In this document: one piece after another, positions 27,340-36,467 of the stretch | Layout of the letters: every line of letters starts with the position of its first letter | How positions within the stretch are numbered: the stretch's first letter is position 1 | Assembly (NCBI GenBank): GCA_035277525.1 | Contig: DATEKH010000147.1 | Location: 14,823-78,822, forward strand | Length of the DNA: 64,000 bases | Source of the DNA: CAIKMD01 sp035277525 | Lineage (GTDB): Bacteria > Pseudomonadota > Alphaproteobacteria > ATCC43930 > CGMCC-115725 | Direction of reading: 5' to 3' | Translations under genes and position numbers: made by a program | The notes under the pieces: model-generated | The model's input: only the letters and a program-made list of their open reading frames with translations | What the model was told of the DNA's origin: nothing | Database searches by the model: none

Positions 27340-27421
27340 TCCGTCCTATCCGCTCGATACCACCACCGATCCCGATTATGTATGACCAAGCCGCGGCGAG
27401 GCCAGAGGGTTGCAATCGCTC

Positions 27422-28042
27422 TCAGCTTAGGCCGATCATCACCCGCTTGCGATACGCCGGGCGTTCGGCCAAGCATTTGTACCAGTCTTCGAGATGGCCG
27501 AACGCGGCGCGCTCGATCGGCAGTTCGTAAAAGCGATAGGTCAGGATGCCGACCGGAATGTCGCCGATCGAGAAGGCGCTGCCGCCGAGATAGGGCGTCT
27601 CGCCGAGATAGCGGTCGAGAATGGCCATCACCTGATTGGTCCGGGCCACGGACTCGGCGATCTTCTTGGCGTCGCGCTGCTCGGGCTTCATGCGCACGAG
27701 CTGGGCGAAGGCGGGCGTGAGTGCCGGCACCAGGGTGGTCAGGGCCCAATCGAGCCAGCGGTCGCCATGGGCGCGGTCGTGGGGGGCGGCGGGCAGAAGA
27801 CGCTGACCGGGATCCTTGGCGGCGAGGTAGCGCAGGATCGAATTTGATTCCCATAGGACGAAATCATCCTCGATCAGGGTCGGCACCAACTCGTTCGGAT
27901 TGAGCTTGCGATAGTCGGGCGTGTGGTTGCCGCCATGGTCGAGGCCGTAGAGCTCGAGCGTGAACGGCGTGCCCAGCTCGTCGAGAAGCCACAGCACCTT
28001 TTGCGTGTTGTAGGAATTGGGCCGCCCCAGAATTCGCAGCAT
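27422..28042 (-). CDS. Glutathione S-transferase family protein
   Basis: GST of 206 residues. The thioredoxin-like domain begins MLRILGRPNSYNTQKVLWLLDEL, with a serine/asparagine pair at the active-site position, followed by NELVPTLIEDDFVLWESNSILRYL where the Glu-Ser contacts glutathione. The C-terminal domain has FSIGDIPVGILTYRFYELP. Length and architecture are normal. It lies downstream of motB on the same strand with a 71-base gap and need not be part of that operon. The substrate is unknown. Confidence 0.9.
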   Translation of the reverse strand: MLRILGRPNSYNTQKVLWLLDELGTPFTLELYGLDHGGNHTPDYRKLNPNELVPTLIEDDFVLWESNSILRYLAAKDPGQRLLPAAPHDRAHGDRWLDWALTTLVPALTPAFAQLVRMKPEQRDAKKIAESVARTNQVMAILDRYLGETPYLGGSAFSIGDIPVGILTYRFYELPIERAAFGHLEDWYKCLAERPAYRKRVMIGLS

Positions 28043-28113
28043 CGCCGCCTCCCGATCGCTGTCGCAAGATCATGGCGCCGAAGGGCGCCCTGTCAACCCG
28101 AGCGAGGGCGCGC

Positions 28114-29289
28114 TCAGGGCGTGGCAGCGGGCGCGGCGGCGGCTTGCTGTGGCGCAGCTGGCGGAGCGGCGGGTTGCTGTGGCGCGGCTGGCGGAGCGGC
28201 GGCTTGCGGTTGCGGTGGTGCGGCCGCGTGCGTTACGGCAGCTTGCGGGGCTGCGCCCGGTTGCGGCGGCGTCGTTGCCGGCGAAACGCTCGCCGCTGCC
28301 GGTGCCGCGGCGCTCGCGGCCGGCGATGGGCTCGCTGCCGCTGCCGCGCCGGCGAGCCGATCGGCATTTTCGCGTAAGAGAACGATGCTGATGCGGCGAT
28401 TGTGCGGCGCGGCGGGATCGGTCTTGTCGAGCGGCTCGGTATCGGCGACGCCGACGACGCGCTCGATGCGCTGGGGCGCAAGCCCGTCGGCCAAGAACTC
28501 GCGCCGGCTCGCATTGGCGCGATCAGCCGAAAGCTCCCAATTGCCATATTTCGCGCTGAAAGCGTATTGCGTCGAGTCCGTGTGCCCGGTGATCGAGATC
28601 TTGTTCGGCAGTTTCATGATCACCTGGGTGATGAGCGACATCAGCTTCCTGGCCGGGTCGAGCATCTCGGCCGAGCCCAGCGGGAACATCGGCGTCTTGT
28701 CCTGATCGACGATCTGGATGCGCAAGCCCTCGGGCGTCTCGTCGATCATCAGATTGTTGGCGAGCGCGCGCAGATCGGGCACTTCCTTGACGGCTTGGAG
28801 CAGGGCGGCTTTCGCCTGCTCGAAGCGCTTTTGCTCGCTCTCGGCGAGCTGCTTTTGCAGCTCCTCGACCGTGAGCTTCTTCGGCTGCTCCGTCGGCGTC
28901 GGCGGCGCGCTATCGTCGTTCTGATCGCTGCTCGGGCTGCCGTTATTGTCGTCGTCGCTCTCGGCCTGGCCCGCGGCGGAGCGGCTCATGTCGAAATTGG
29001 GCACCGACATCGCGACGGATTCGCTGCCGGGCGTGCCGACCGTTTGGCCGCCGAGCACGCCGCCCGAGCCGCTGTTCGATTTCGACGCCAGCGTCGGATC
29101 GAAATAGTCGGCGATGCCGCGCTTTTGCACGTCGGTGGTGACGTTGAGCAGCCAGAGCAGCAGAAAGAACGCCATCATCGCGGTGACGAAATCGGCATAG
29201 GCGACTTTCCACGCGCCGCCGTGATGGCCGGCATGGCCGCCCTTCTTCACTTTCTTGACGATGATGGTGCCGGTCTGATTCTTGGCCAT
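28114..29289 (-). CDS. motB: Flagellar motor stator protein MotB
   Basis: Inner-membrane stator subunit that conducts protons and anchors the flagellar motor to peptidoglycan, 391 residues. After a basic N-terminus the single TM helix carries Asp33 in KVAYADFVTAMMAFFLLLWL, the proton-binding residue. Residues about 90-150 form an acidic, coiled-coil-prone linker. The OmpA-like peptidoglycan domain covers about 190-320, with ISITGHTDSTQYAF and NRRISIVLL. The last 70 residues are an unusual Ala/Pro/Gln-rich tail containing a repeat of PPAAPQQ. It follows motA by 2 bases. The proton-type helix suggests an H+ rather than Na+ motor. Confidence 0.95.
   Translation of the reverse strand: MAKNQTGTIIVKKVKKGGHAGHHGGAWKVAYADFVTAMMAFFLLLWLLNVTTDVQKRGIADYFDPTLASKSNSGSGGVLGGQTVGTPGSESVAMSVPNFDMSRSAAGQAESDDDNNGSPSSDQNDDSAPPTPTEQPKKLTVEELQKQLAESEQKRFEQAKAALLQAVKEVPDLRALANNLMIDETPEGLRIQIVDQDKTPMFPLGSAEMLDPARKLMSLITQVIMKLPNKISITGHTDSTQYAFSAKYGNWELSADRANASRREFLADGLAPQRIERVVGVADTEPLDKTDPAAPHNRRISIVLLRENADRLAGAAAAASPSPAASAAAPAAASVSPATTPPQPGAAPQAAVTHAAAPPQPQAAAPPAAPQQPAAPPAAPQQAAAAPAATP
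28144..28203. repeat. Tandem 30-bp repeat in the motB tail
   Basis: Two near-identical 30-base units (28144-28173 and 28174-28203) differ at two or three bases. They encode a ten-residue repeat around PPAAPQQ in the Ala/Pro/Gln-rich C-terminus of MotB. Confidence 0.8.
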
Positions 29290-29291
29290 GG

Positions 29292-30155
29292 CTAGGCCGC
29301 CGCGGGCAGACTCTCGACCGCCTCTTCAACCTCGTAGAAGGTCGGACGCACATCGGTGTTGAGCGCCTTGCGCGCGAACTCGACCGCGACCGAGGGCGCA
29401 TAGCCTTGCATATAGGCGAGGATCGCCGCCTTCATGCAGAGGAAATAGCGCTCCTCCGCGTCGCCGCGCGCGCGCACCGCGGCGGCGATCGGTCCGACGA
29501 AGCCGTAGGACAAGAGCACGCCCATGAAGGTGCCGACGAGCGCACCGCCGATCAGATGACCCAGCACCGCGGGCGGCTCGGTGATCGAGCCCATGGTGTG
29601 GATGACGCCCAGCACCGCGGCGACGATGCCGAGCGCGGGCATGCCGTCGGCGGTGGTCGCGATCGCGCTCGAGACCGCGTGATGCTCGGCGCGGTGCGTC
29701 TCGAGATCCTCGTCCATCAAGGTTTCCATCTCGTGATGGTTGTCGGTCCCGAGGGTCAGGAGACGCAGATAGTCACAGAAAAAGGTGACCGCGTGCTCGT
29801 CGCCGAGGAAGCTCGGAAAACGCTGGAAGAGCGAGCTGTCATGCGGATGCTCGACATGCTGCTCGAGGACGAGCGCGCCCTTGGACTTGGCGAGCTTGAA
29901 CACCGAATAAAGCATGGTGAGCAGCTCGAGATAGGCGGCCTTGTCGTATTTGTCGCCTTTCAGCAATGCCGGCAGCGCCTTGCCGGCGGCGGACAGCACC
30001 GGCTTGCGGTTCGAGATGACGAAAGCGCCAGCGGCCGCGCCGACAATGATCATCACTTCGAAGGGCTGAAACAGCACCTCCAAGTGGCCGCCATTGGCGA
30101 CATAGCCGCCGATGACGCTGGCGATGACAATCACCGCACCAATGATCGTAAACAT
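29292..30155 (-). CDS. motA: Flagellar motor stator protein MotA
   Basis: Proton-channel stator subunit, 287 residues with four TM helices (about 1-20, 33-50, 170-190, 202-222). The cytoplasmic loop between helices 2 and 3 holds the rotor-interacting charged residues, including the conserved RAEHHAVSS region. The motifs ATTADGMPALGIVAAVLGVI and GALVGTFMGVLLSYGFVGP are characteristic of MotA. It starts ATG at 30155 and is followed 2 bases later by motB. No other flagellar gene is in the window, so the motor genes stand apart from the structural genes. Confidence 0.96.
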   Translation of the reverse strand: MFTIIGAVIVIASVIGGYVANGGHLEVLFQPFEVMIIVGAAAGAFVISNRKPVLSAAGKALPALLKGDKYDKAAYLELLTMLYSVFKLAKSKGALVLEQHVEHPHDSSLFQRFPSFLGDEHAVTFFCDYLRLLTLGTDNHHEMETLMDEDLETHRAEHHAVSSAIATTADGMPALGIVAAVLGVIHTMGSITEPPAVLGHLIGGALVGTFMGVLLSYGFVGPIAAAVRARGDAEERYFLCMKAAILAYMQGYAPSVAVEFARKALNTDVRPTFYEVEEAVESLPAAA

Positions 30156-30280
30156 GGGTTGAATGGACCTTCCGCAACCGCTCTAAGGTGCGGCATGCGT
30201 GTTAAGATTCTCTTTCGGAATCGGCATTTCCTGCCTATCATCGGGACGGATTTTCCCAGTCGGGTCAGAGGCCTATCGCG

Positions 30281-31294
30281 TTGTCGCGCAATTCTCCATC
30301 TCCTTTGGGCGCTTATCCGCGGCTGCGTTTGCGCCGCAACCGGCGCGATGATTGGACGAGGCGCCTGGTCGCAGAACACGTCCTTTCCGCGGCGGATTTT
30401 CTGTGGCCCATTTTCGTTCACGACGCGAGCGAGGCGCGCGCGCCGATCGCCTCGATGCCGGGCGTTGACCGGCTCTCGATTCCGGCCTTGGTTAACGCCG
30501 CTGGCGCGGCGCATGAGCTCGGCATTCCGGTGATTGCACTGTTTCCGGCGACGCCGCAGGAGCGGAAGACCCCCGATGGCGACGAGGCGCTCAACCCCGA
30601 GAACATCGTCTGCCGCTCGATCCGCGCGGTGAAGAAGGCGGTGCCCGGGATCGGCGTCATGTGCGACGTGGCGCTCGACCCGTTTACGACGCATGGGCAT
30701 GACGGCGTGCTGCGTCAAGGCGAAGTCGCCAATGACGAGACGGTCGCGATCCTCTGCCGCCAGGCGCTGGTCCAGGCCGAGGCTGGCTGCGATATCATCG
30801 CGCCGTCCGACATGATGGATGGCCGCATCGGCGCGATCCGCGACGCGCTCGATAGCAAGGGCTTCGAGCATGTCCGTATCCTCGCTTATGCGGCGAAATA
30901 CGCCTCGGGCTTCTACGGGCCGTTCCGCGACGCGATCGGCTCCAAATCCTCGCTCGGCAAGGCCGACAAGCGGACCTATCAGATGGATCCCGCGAACAGC
31001 GACGAGGCGCTTCGCGAGGTGGCGCTCGACATCGCCGAAGGCGCCGACATGGTGATGGTGAAGCCGGCGCTGCCCTATCTCGACATCGTCCGCCGCGTCA
31101 AGGATCGCTTCGGCATGCCGACCTTCGCCTATCAGGTCAGCGGCGAATACGCCATGCTTCAAGGCGCGATCGAGCGCGGCTGGCTCAACCCGTCGGTGAT
31201 GATGGAAGCGCTGCTCTCCATCAAGCGCGCCGGCGCCGACGGAATCCTGACCTATGCCGCGGTCGAGGCGGCGCGGCGTCTCAAGAAGGGCTGA
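30281..31294 (+). CDS. hemB: Delta-aminolevulinic acid dehydratase (porphobilinogen synthase)
   Basis: Cytoplasmic enzyme that joins two 5-aminolevulinate molecules into porphobilinogen, the second step of heme synthesis, 337 residues. The Schiff-base lysines lie in RTYQMDPANSDEA and DMVMVKPALPYLDIV. The metal site reads CDVALDPFTTHGHDGVL: the three zinc cysteines are replaced by an Asp-type site, as in the magnesium-dependent enzymes of Bradyrhizobium and Pseudomonas. No ATG precedes the conserved N-terminus RLRLRRNRRDDW; the only upstream start is TTG at 30281, with AGAGG about 9 bases before it. The gene is divergent from motA and its end overlaps the next convergent gene by 14 bases. Confidence 0.95.
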   Translation: MSRNSPSPLGAYPRLRLRRNRRDDWTRRLVAEHVLSAADFLWPIFVHDASEARAPIASMPGVDRLSIPALVNAAGAAHELGIPVIALFPATPQERKTPDGDEALNPENIVCRSIRAVKKAVPGIGVMCDVALDPFTTHGHDGVLRQGEVANDETVAILCRQALVQAEAGCDIIAPSDMMDGRIGAIRDALDSKGFEHVRILAYAAKYASGFYGPFRDAIGSKSSLGKADKRTYQMDPANSDEALREVALDIAEGADMVMVKPALPYLDIVRRVKDRFGMPTFAYQVSGEYAMLQGAIERGWLNPSVMMEALLSIKRAGADGILTYAAVEAARRLKKG

Positions 31295-32189
31295 GCCGCG
31301 CCCAGGTCAGCTCGTGCTTGTTGTGATGGAGGTGCAGGAGTCGTCCTCCCGGGATCGCGGCAAAGCGCGCCTGCGTGTCGAAATCGGTCGCGCCCTGGAA
31401 CTTGATCGTACAGAGGAAATTTTTGACCGTCCCGGCGGCGAGGAATTTCTCGATGAGCGCCAGAAGGCGCTTCGGATAGCACACCACGTCCGAGCAGAGC
31501 CAATCGACCGGCCCGGTATCGCCGGGGGCGAGCGCGAACGCGCTCGTCGCGCGATGCTCGATGCGGGGAAGCGCGGCGATGCGTGGATCGAGCGGCGCCT
31601 TGTCGACCGCGATGACGCGCGCACCCAGACGCTGCAACACCCAGCTCCAGCCGCCGGGCGCGGCGCCGAGATCGAGGCATAGCTCACCGGGCTTGGGGCT
31701 AACGCCGAGAAGCGTGAACGCCTCCCAGAGCTTCAAATAGGCGCGGCTCGGCGGCGCGGCGCGGTCCTCGATGAAGCTTGCGTCGCCGTTGACAAAAGGG
31801 CTCGAACAGCGCGCAGCCGCGAGAATCGTGTTCGGATCGATCAGCGTCCAGGAGCCAAGCGGCGCGGTGGGCGCGGGCGCGCCGAAAGCGAGTGGCTTGG
31901 CCGAGACTTTCGGCAGAAGCGCGGCGATCAGCGCGGCGCGGCGATGATGCGCGAAGGAATAGCACGCCCAGTTGCGCTGGATGGCGCGAAGCTGCCGCGC
32001 GCCGTCGGCAATCGAGGCGATCGGCAGCCGCACCGGATCGCGCCAGAGATTGGCGACCCAGGCAGCGGGTCGCGGCGGCCCTTCGGCCAGCACGAGCCGG
32101 CCATGAGTCTCAGCCGCACTCTCGCCGAGTTCGTGTTGGAGCTCGGCCAGAAACCCTTCAGGCGCCAGATAGCCGGTACGGTCACCCAA
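31281..32189 (-). CDS. RlmM-like 23S rRNA 2'-O-methyltransferase
   Basis: SAM-dependent methyltransferase of 302 residues with an RlmM/FtsJ architecture. An N-terminal THUMP-like part (GYLAPEGFLAELQHELGES) precedes a Rossmann methyltransferase domain with CLDLGAAPGGWSWVLQRLG and the acidic residue in VIAVDKAPLD; VDWLCSDVVCYPKRL supplies the FtsJ-type catalytic region. RlmM methylates C2498 of 23S rRNA in E. coli. The likely start is the TTG at 32189, since homologues begin just before TGYLAPEGF; an ATG at 32243 would run deep into the upstream hydrolase gene. It overlaps the end of that hydrolase by 8 bases. Confidence 0.88.
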   Translation of the reverse strand: MGDRTGYLAPEGFLAELQHELGESAAETHGRLVLAEGPPRPAAWVANLWRDPVRLPIASIADGARQLRAIQRNWACYSFAHHRRAALIAALLPKVSAKPLAFGAPAPTAPLGSWTLIDPNTILAAARCSSPFVNGDASFIEDRAAPPSRAYLKLWEAFTLLGVSPKPGELCLDLGAAPGGWSWVLQRLGARVIAVDKAPLDPRIAALPRIEHRATSAFALAPGDTGPVDWLCSDVVCYPKRLLALIEKFLAAGTVKNFLCTIKFQGATDFDTQARFAAIPGGRLLHLHHNKHELTWARLSPS

Positions 32190-33024
32190 GGAGGAAATCG
32201 CGGATGGCGGCGATCTGATCGTCGTCCAGCAGGGCCGGCGCATGGCCGATACCGGCGAACTCGATGAGCTTGGCGCGCGGGCCGCGCTGGGTCATGGCCT
32301 CGGCGTCGGCGCGGCGCAGAATATCCGATTGCGCGCCGCGTAGGACGAGGACCGGGCAGGTGATTTTGTCCCACTCCGCCCAGAGGTCGAGATCGGCGCC
32401 AGCGATTTTGCGGAACGGCGCGGCGATCTTTGGATCGTAGTTGAAGCCGAGGCTGCCATCCGGCTTGTGTCGCGCCGATTGCATCGCCATCGCGCGCCAT
32501 TGCTGGTCGCTCAAAGGCCCAAAGGGCGCGTGGATGAAGCGCAAAGCCGCCTCGAACGCGTCGAGATCGGCAAAGCTCGGATCGAGCCCGACATAATCGG
32601 CGATGCGCTGCAAGCCGTCTTTGGGAATGACCGGCCCGATATCGTTCATGACGAGGCGGCGGATCGGCGCGCGCGGCAGCGCCGCCATCAGCATGCCGAT
32701 ATTCCCACCCATCGAGGTCCCGACCCAATCGACGGTTTCGACATCGAGCCGCGCGATGAGCGCGGCCATGTCGGAAAGATAAAGCGGCGCGTCGTAATCC
32801 GCCGCATCGTCGAGCCAGGCGCTGCGGCCGCGGCCCGGCATATCGGGGCAGATCACGCGATAATGCGCGGCGAGCGCCGCGGCGAAAGTGTCGAAATCGC
32901 GCGCATTGCGTGTCAGCCCGTGGACGCAAATGAGCGTCGGCGCAAATTTCGGTCCCTCCCATTCGCAATAGGCGAGGCGATGGAAGCCATGCGGGCCGAG
33001 ACAGTTGAGCGTGCGCTCGATCAT
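32182..33024 (-). CDS. Alpha/beta hydrolase
   Basis: Alpha/beta hydrolase fold enzyme of 280 residues. The nucleophile Ser104 is in VGTSMGGNIG, the oxyanion HGLTRN motif occurs near residue 35, and the catalytic histidine is in FAGIGHAPALLDDDQI. No signal peptide or TM helix is visible. The substrate cannot be read. It overlaps the downstream RlmM-like gene by 8 bases, so the two are co-transcribed. Similar hydrolases next to RlmM-type genes are seen in other alphaproteobacteria, as far as I recall. Confidence 0.92.
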   Translation of the reverse strand: MIERTLNCLGPHGFHRLAYCEWEGPKFAPTLICVHGLTRNARDFDTFAAALAAHYRVICPDMPGRGRSAWLDDAADYDAPLYLSDMAALIARLDVETVDWVGTSMGGNIGMLMAALPRAPIRRLVMNDIGPVIPKDGLQRIADYVGLDPSFADLDAFEAALRFIHAPFGPLSDQQWRAMAMQSARHKPDGSLGFNYDPKIAAPFRKIAGADLDLWAEWDKITCPVLVLRGAQSDILRRADAEAMTQRGPRAKLIEFAGIGHAPALLDDDQIAAIRDFLLG

Positions 33025-33121
33025 GACGCGACCATCGCCCAGGCCGCGCCTCGGATCAAGCGTTGCCGGCCCAGGCGCTCTCGGCTAAGACGGGACCGGA
33101 CTTCGAAGGAGATGCAGTACC

Positions 33122-34273
33122 ATGCCGATGCGCGGCCCGCTTTCCGGCATCACGGTGGTCGATCTGTCGCGCATCCTCGCCGGGCCTTATTGCACGATGC
33201 TGATGGCCGAGCTCGGCGCGCGCATCATCAAGGTCGAGCCGCCAGGCAAGGGCGATGATGCGCGCGAATACGGCCCCTTCATCGAGGGCCGGTCGACCTA
33301 TTTCGCCTCGATCAATCGCGGCAAGCAATCGATCGCGCTCGATTTGAAGGCGCCGGCCGACAAGCGGATTTTCGAAAAGCTGCTCGAAAAGGCCGATGTG
33401 CTGGTGGAGAATTTCCGGCCCGGCACGATGGAGAAGCTCGGCTATGGCTGGGAAGCGCTTCATCCGCGCTATCCGAAGCTCATCTATGCCTGCGCCTCGG
33501 GCTTCGGCCATACGGGGCCGAATTCCAAGGATCCCGCCTATGACATGGTGATGCAGGGCATCGGCGGCATGATGAGCATTACCGGCTATCCGGGCCAACC
33601 GCCGGCGCGCGTCGGCATGTCGATCGGCGATATCGGCGCCGGTCTCTACACCGCCATCGCCGTCAATGCTGCGCTCGTCCATCGCGCGGCGACGGGCGAG
33701 ACGACCAAGGTCGATATCGGCATGTTTGACTGCCAGCTCGCGCTGCTCGAGAATGCGGTGATGCGCTACACGGTCGAGGGCGGGATCCCGGGCCCCTTGG
33801 GCGCGCGCCATCCGACCATCACGCCGTTCCAGGCGTTTCGCACCAGGGGCGGCAACATCATCATCGCCGCCGGCAATGACAGTCTATTCGTGAAGCTCGC
33901 GGAAGCGATCGGCAAGCCGGCGCTGGCACGGAATCCCGAGTACAAGACCAACGCGCTGCGCTTGAAGCATCAACAGAAGCTGCAGGACGAGATCGAGGCG
34001 ATCTTAGCGGCGCGGCCGACAGCCGAATGGATCGCGATCCTTGCCCAGGCGGGCGTGCCCTGCGGCCCGATCAACAACATCGCGCAAGCGCTCGCCCATC
34101 CTCAGGTCGCTGCGCGCAACATGCTGATCACGGTCGCCGATCCAAGCGGCGCGACGCTGAGGCTCGCCGGCAATCCGCTCAAAATGTCGGCCTTCCCCGA
34201 TCCGCCGACGCGCGACCCGGCGCCCGATCTCGATGGCGACCGCGCCGCGATTCTCGAAGAACTGGACCTCTGA
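33122..34273 (+). CDS. Family III CoA-transferase (CaiB/BaiF)
   Basis: CoA-transferase of 383 residues in the formyl-CoA transferase class. The N-terminal motif GITVVDLSRILAGPYCTMLMAELGA binds CoA, and Asp141 in DPAYDMVMQGIGGMMS corresponds to the catalytic aspartate. The pattern VLVENFRPGTMEKLG is also typical. It has a GGAG ribosome site before ATG 33122. The gene is followed directly by a secreted GH3 glycosidase with a 13-base gap. The acyl substrate and partner are unknown; the chromosomal neighbours do not narrow it. Confidence 0.93.
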   Translation: MPMRGPLSGITVVDLSRILAGPYCTMLMAELGARIIKVEPPGKGDDAREYGPFIEGRSTYFASINRGKQSIALDLKAPADKRIFEKLLEKADVLVENFRPGTMEKLGYGWEALHPRYPKLIYACASGFGHTGPNSKDPAYDMVMQGIGGMMSITGYPGQPPARVGMSIGDIGAGLYTAIAVNAALVHRAATGETTKVDIGMFDCQLALLENAVMRYTVEGGIPGPLGARHPTITPFQAFRTRGGNIIIAAGNDSLFVKLAEAIGKPALARNPEYKTNALRLKHQQKLQDEIEAILAARPTAEWIAILAQAGVPCGPINNIAQALAHPQVAARNMLITVADPSGATLRLAGNPLKMSAFPDPPTRDPAPDLDGDRAAILEELDL

Positions 34274-34286
34274 GCCGATACGCCGC

Positions 34287-36452
34287 ATGGGTCGATTGCT
34301 CGCACTTTGCTTCGCCGTCTGCCTGATTGCGGGCGCGAGGGGGGCAAGCGCGCAGCAGGACCTGTCGCCCGAGCAGCGCGCGGATCGGCTGGTGCGCGCC
34401 ATGACGCTCGACGAGAAGATTCAGCTCGTCCACACCAGGATCGGGCACCGCGATCCGGCAAACCCGCCACCCCAGGGACCCAACGACGATGTCGGCTATG
34501 TCGCGCCGATTCCGCGGCTCGGCGTGCCGGCGCTGCATATCGATGACGGCAGCCTCGGCGTCGCCAATGCGTGGAATGCGCGCAATGGCGACGAGGCGAC
34601 GGCGCTGCCTTCGGGTCTCGCGCTCGCCTCGAGCTGGGACCCGGCGCTTGCCTTCGAGGCCGGCGCGATGGCGGGCGACGAGGCGCGGCGCAAGGGTTTC
34701 AACGTGCTTCTGGCCGGGAGCGTCAACCTCGTGCGCGATCCGCATGACGGCCGCGCCTATGAATATGCCGGCGAGGATCCGCTCCTCGCCGGCACCATCG
34801 TCGGCGCGACCATTCGCGGCATCCAATCGCAGCACGTGGTCTCGACCGTCAAGCATTTCGCGCTCAATGATTGGGAGACCGGGCGCTGGAGCATCAGCGG
34901 CGATATCAGCGCGGCGGCTTTGCGCGAGTCCGATCTGCTGGCATTCCAGATCGCGATCGAGCGCGGCGATCCCGGCGCAGTGATGTGCGCCTACAACAAG
35001 GTCAACGGCGTCTATTCCTGCGAGAATCGCTTCCTTCTCGATCGGGTGCTGCGCCGTGACTGGCACTATCGCGGCTGGGTGATGTCGGATTGGGGCGCCG
35101 TGCACAGCACCGTGAAGAGCATCAAGGCCGGGCTCGATCAGGAATCGGGCGACGGCTATGACGAGGAAGTCTATTACGGCCGGCCGCTCAAACAGGCGGT
35201 CGAGCGCGGCGAAGTGTCGATGGCGCGTCTCGATCAGATGGTGCGCCGGATTTTGCGCAGCCTGTTCGCGGTCGAGGCGCTCGACCATCGCTCCGGAACC
35301 GAGCCGATCGACTACGCCGCGCATGCGGCGACGGCTGAGCGCGTCGCCGAGCAGGGAGCCGTCCTGCTGAAGAACGCCGAGGATGTGCTTCCTCTCGCCC
35401 ATGACGCGAAAAGCATCGCGATTATCGGCTCGCATGCCGATATCGGCGTGCTCACGGGCGGCGGCTCGTCGCAAGTCCGGCCGGTCGGCGGCCCGGCGCT
35501 GATCGTCCCGCCGGCGAAAGGCTCGCCCAAAGGCGCGCCGCAAATGGTCTGGATCCGCTCGTCGCCGCTGGCTGCGATCGAGCAGCAGGCGCCGCAGGCC
35601 CAGATCGATTACGCCGATGGCTCGGATGTCGCCAAGGCTGTCGCACTGGCAGCGCGTGCGCAAGTCGCGATCGTCTTCGCGCATCAATGGGTGAGCGAGG
35701 GCTGGGACGTTCCCGATCTCTCGCTTCCCGACGATCAGGATCGTCTCATCGCGGCGGTGGCCGCGGCCAACAAGCGGACGATCGTCGTGCTCGAGACCGG
35801 CGGGCCGGTGCTCATGCCGTGGATCGATCGCGTCGCGGCGGTGATGGAAGCGTGGTTCCCCGGTCAGCGCGGCGGCGAGGCGATTGCGCGGCTGCTGTTC
35901 GGCGCGGCGGAGCCCGCGGGCCGGCTACCCGTGACCTTTCCGCGCAGCGAGGCGCAATTGCCGCCGAGCGCGCGAGGCGCCGCGTTCCGCCAGGGCGAGG
36001 GCCGGGTCGAATTCACCGAAGGCGCCGATGTCGGCTATCGCTGGTACGACAAGACCAAGGCCAAGCCGCTCTTCCCCTTTGGCTGGGGCCTCGCTTACAC
36101 GACCTTTTCCTATTCAGGGCTCGACCTGCCGCGCCGCGCCGTGCGCGGCGCGCCGCTCAGCGCGCGCGTCACCGTGCGCAACACCGGCGCGCGCGCCGGA
36201 ACCGATATCGTGCAGCTTTATGTTAGCCTGCCCGAGGCCCAGGGCCATCCGCCCCGCCGCCTTGCCGCCTGGCAGAGAATCTCGCTCGCTCCTGGCGAGG
36301 CGAAGACGGTCGTCCTTACGCTCGATCCGCATGTGCTCAAACGCTGGGATGCCCACGCCGAGGCGTGGCGCATTCCGGCGGGCGAGTATCGCGTCGATGT
36401 CGGCGCCTCGTCCGAGGATGATCGGCTCAGCGCGACAGTCGCCATGCGCTGA
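34287..36452 (+). CDS. Secreted GH3 beta-glucosidase-type glycosidase
   Basis: Glycoside hydrolase family 3 enzyme of 721 residues. A signal peptide (MGRLLALCFAVCLIAG, ending ASA-QQ) sends it to the periplasm or outside. The catalytic nucleophile is Asp268 in WVMSDWGAVHS. Other GH3 markers are STVKHFALNDWETGR, MCAYNKVNGVYSCEN and a C-terminal fibronectin III-like domain with VTVRNTGARAGTDIVQLYV. The chosen start (34287) sits at the signal peptide; an upstream ATG at 34233 overlaps the CoA-transferase end. It may hydrolyse plant or microbial beta-glucosides, which is inference. Confidence 0.93.
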   Translation: MGRLLALCFAVCLIAGARGASAQQDLSPEQRADRLVRAMTLDEKIQLVHTRIGHRDPANPPPQGPNDDVGYVAPIPRLGVPALHIDDGSLGVANAWNARNGDEATALPSGLALASSWDPALAFEAGAMAGDEARRKGFNVLLAGSVNLVRDPHDGRAYEYAGEDPLLAGTIVGATIRGIQSQHVVSTVKHFALNDWETGRWSISGDISAAALRESDLLAFQIAIERGDPGAVMCAYNKVNGVYSCENRFLLDRVLRRDWHYRGWVMSDWGAVHSTVKSIKAGLDQESGDGYDEEVYYGRPLKQAVERGEVSMARLDQMVRRILRSLFAVEALDHRSGTEPIDYAAHAATAERVAEQGAVLLKNAEDVLPLAHDAKSIAIIGSHADIGVLTGGGSSQVRPVGGPALIVPPAKGSPKGAPQMVWIRSSPLAAIEQQAPQAQIDYADGSDVAKAVALAARAQVAIVFAHQWVSEGWDVPDLSLPDDQDRLIAAVAAANKRTIVVLETGGPVLMPWIDRVAAVMEAWFPGQRGGEAIARLLFGAAEPAGRLPVTFPRSEAQLPPSARGAAFRQGEGRVEFTEGADVGYRWYDKTKAKPLFPFGWGLAYTTFSYSGLDLPRRAVRGAPLSARVTVRNTGARAGTDIVQLYVSLPEAQGHPPRRLAAWQRISLAPGEAKTVVLTLDPHVLKRWDAHAEAWRIPAGEYRVDVGASSEDDRLSATVAMR

Positions 36453-36467
36453 GGCGCGGCGCCCGCG

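Noticed and set aside
34233..34286. Upstream ATG of the GH3 glycosidase
   Set aside because: It would place 18 charged residues before the signal peptide and overlap the CoA-transferase gene; the ATG at 34287 fits the signal peptide.
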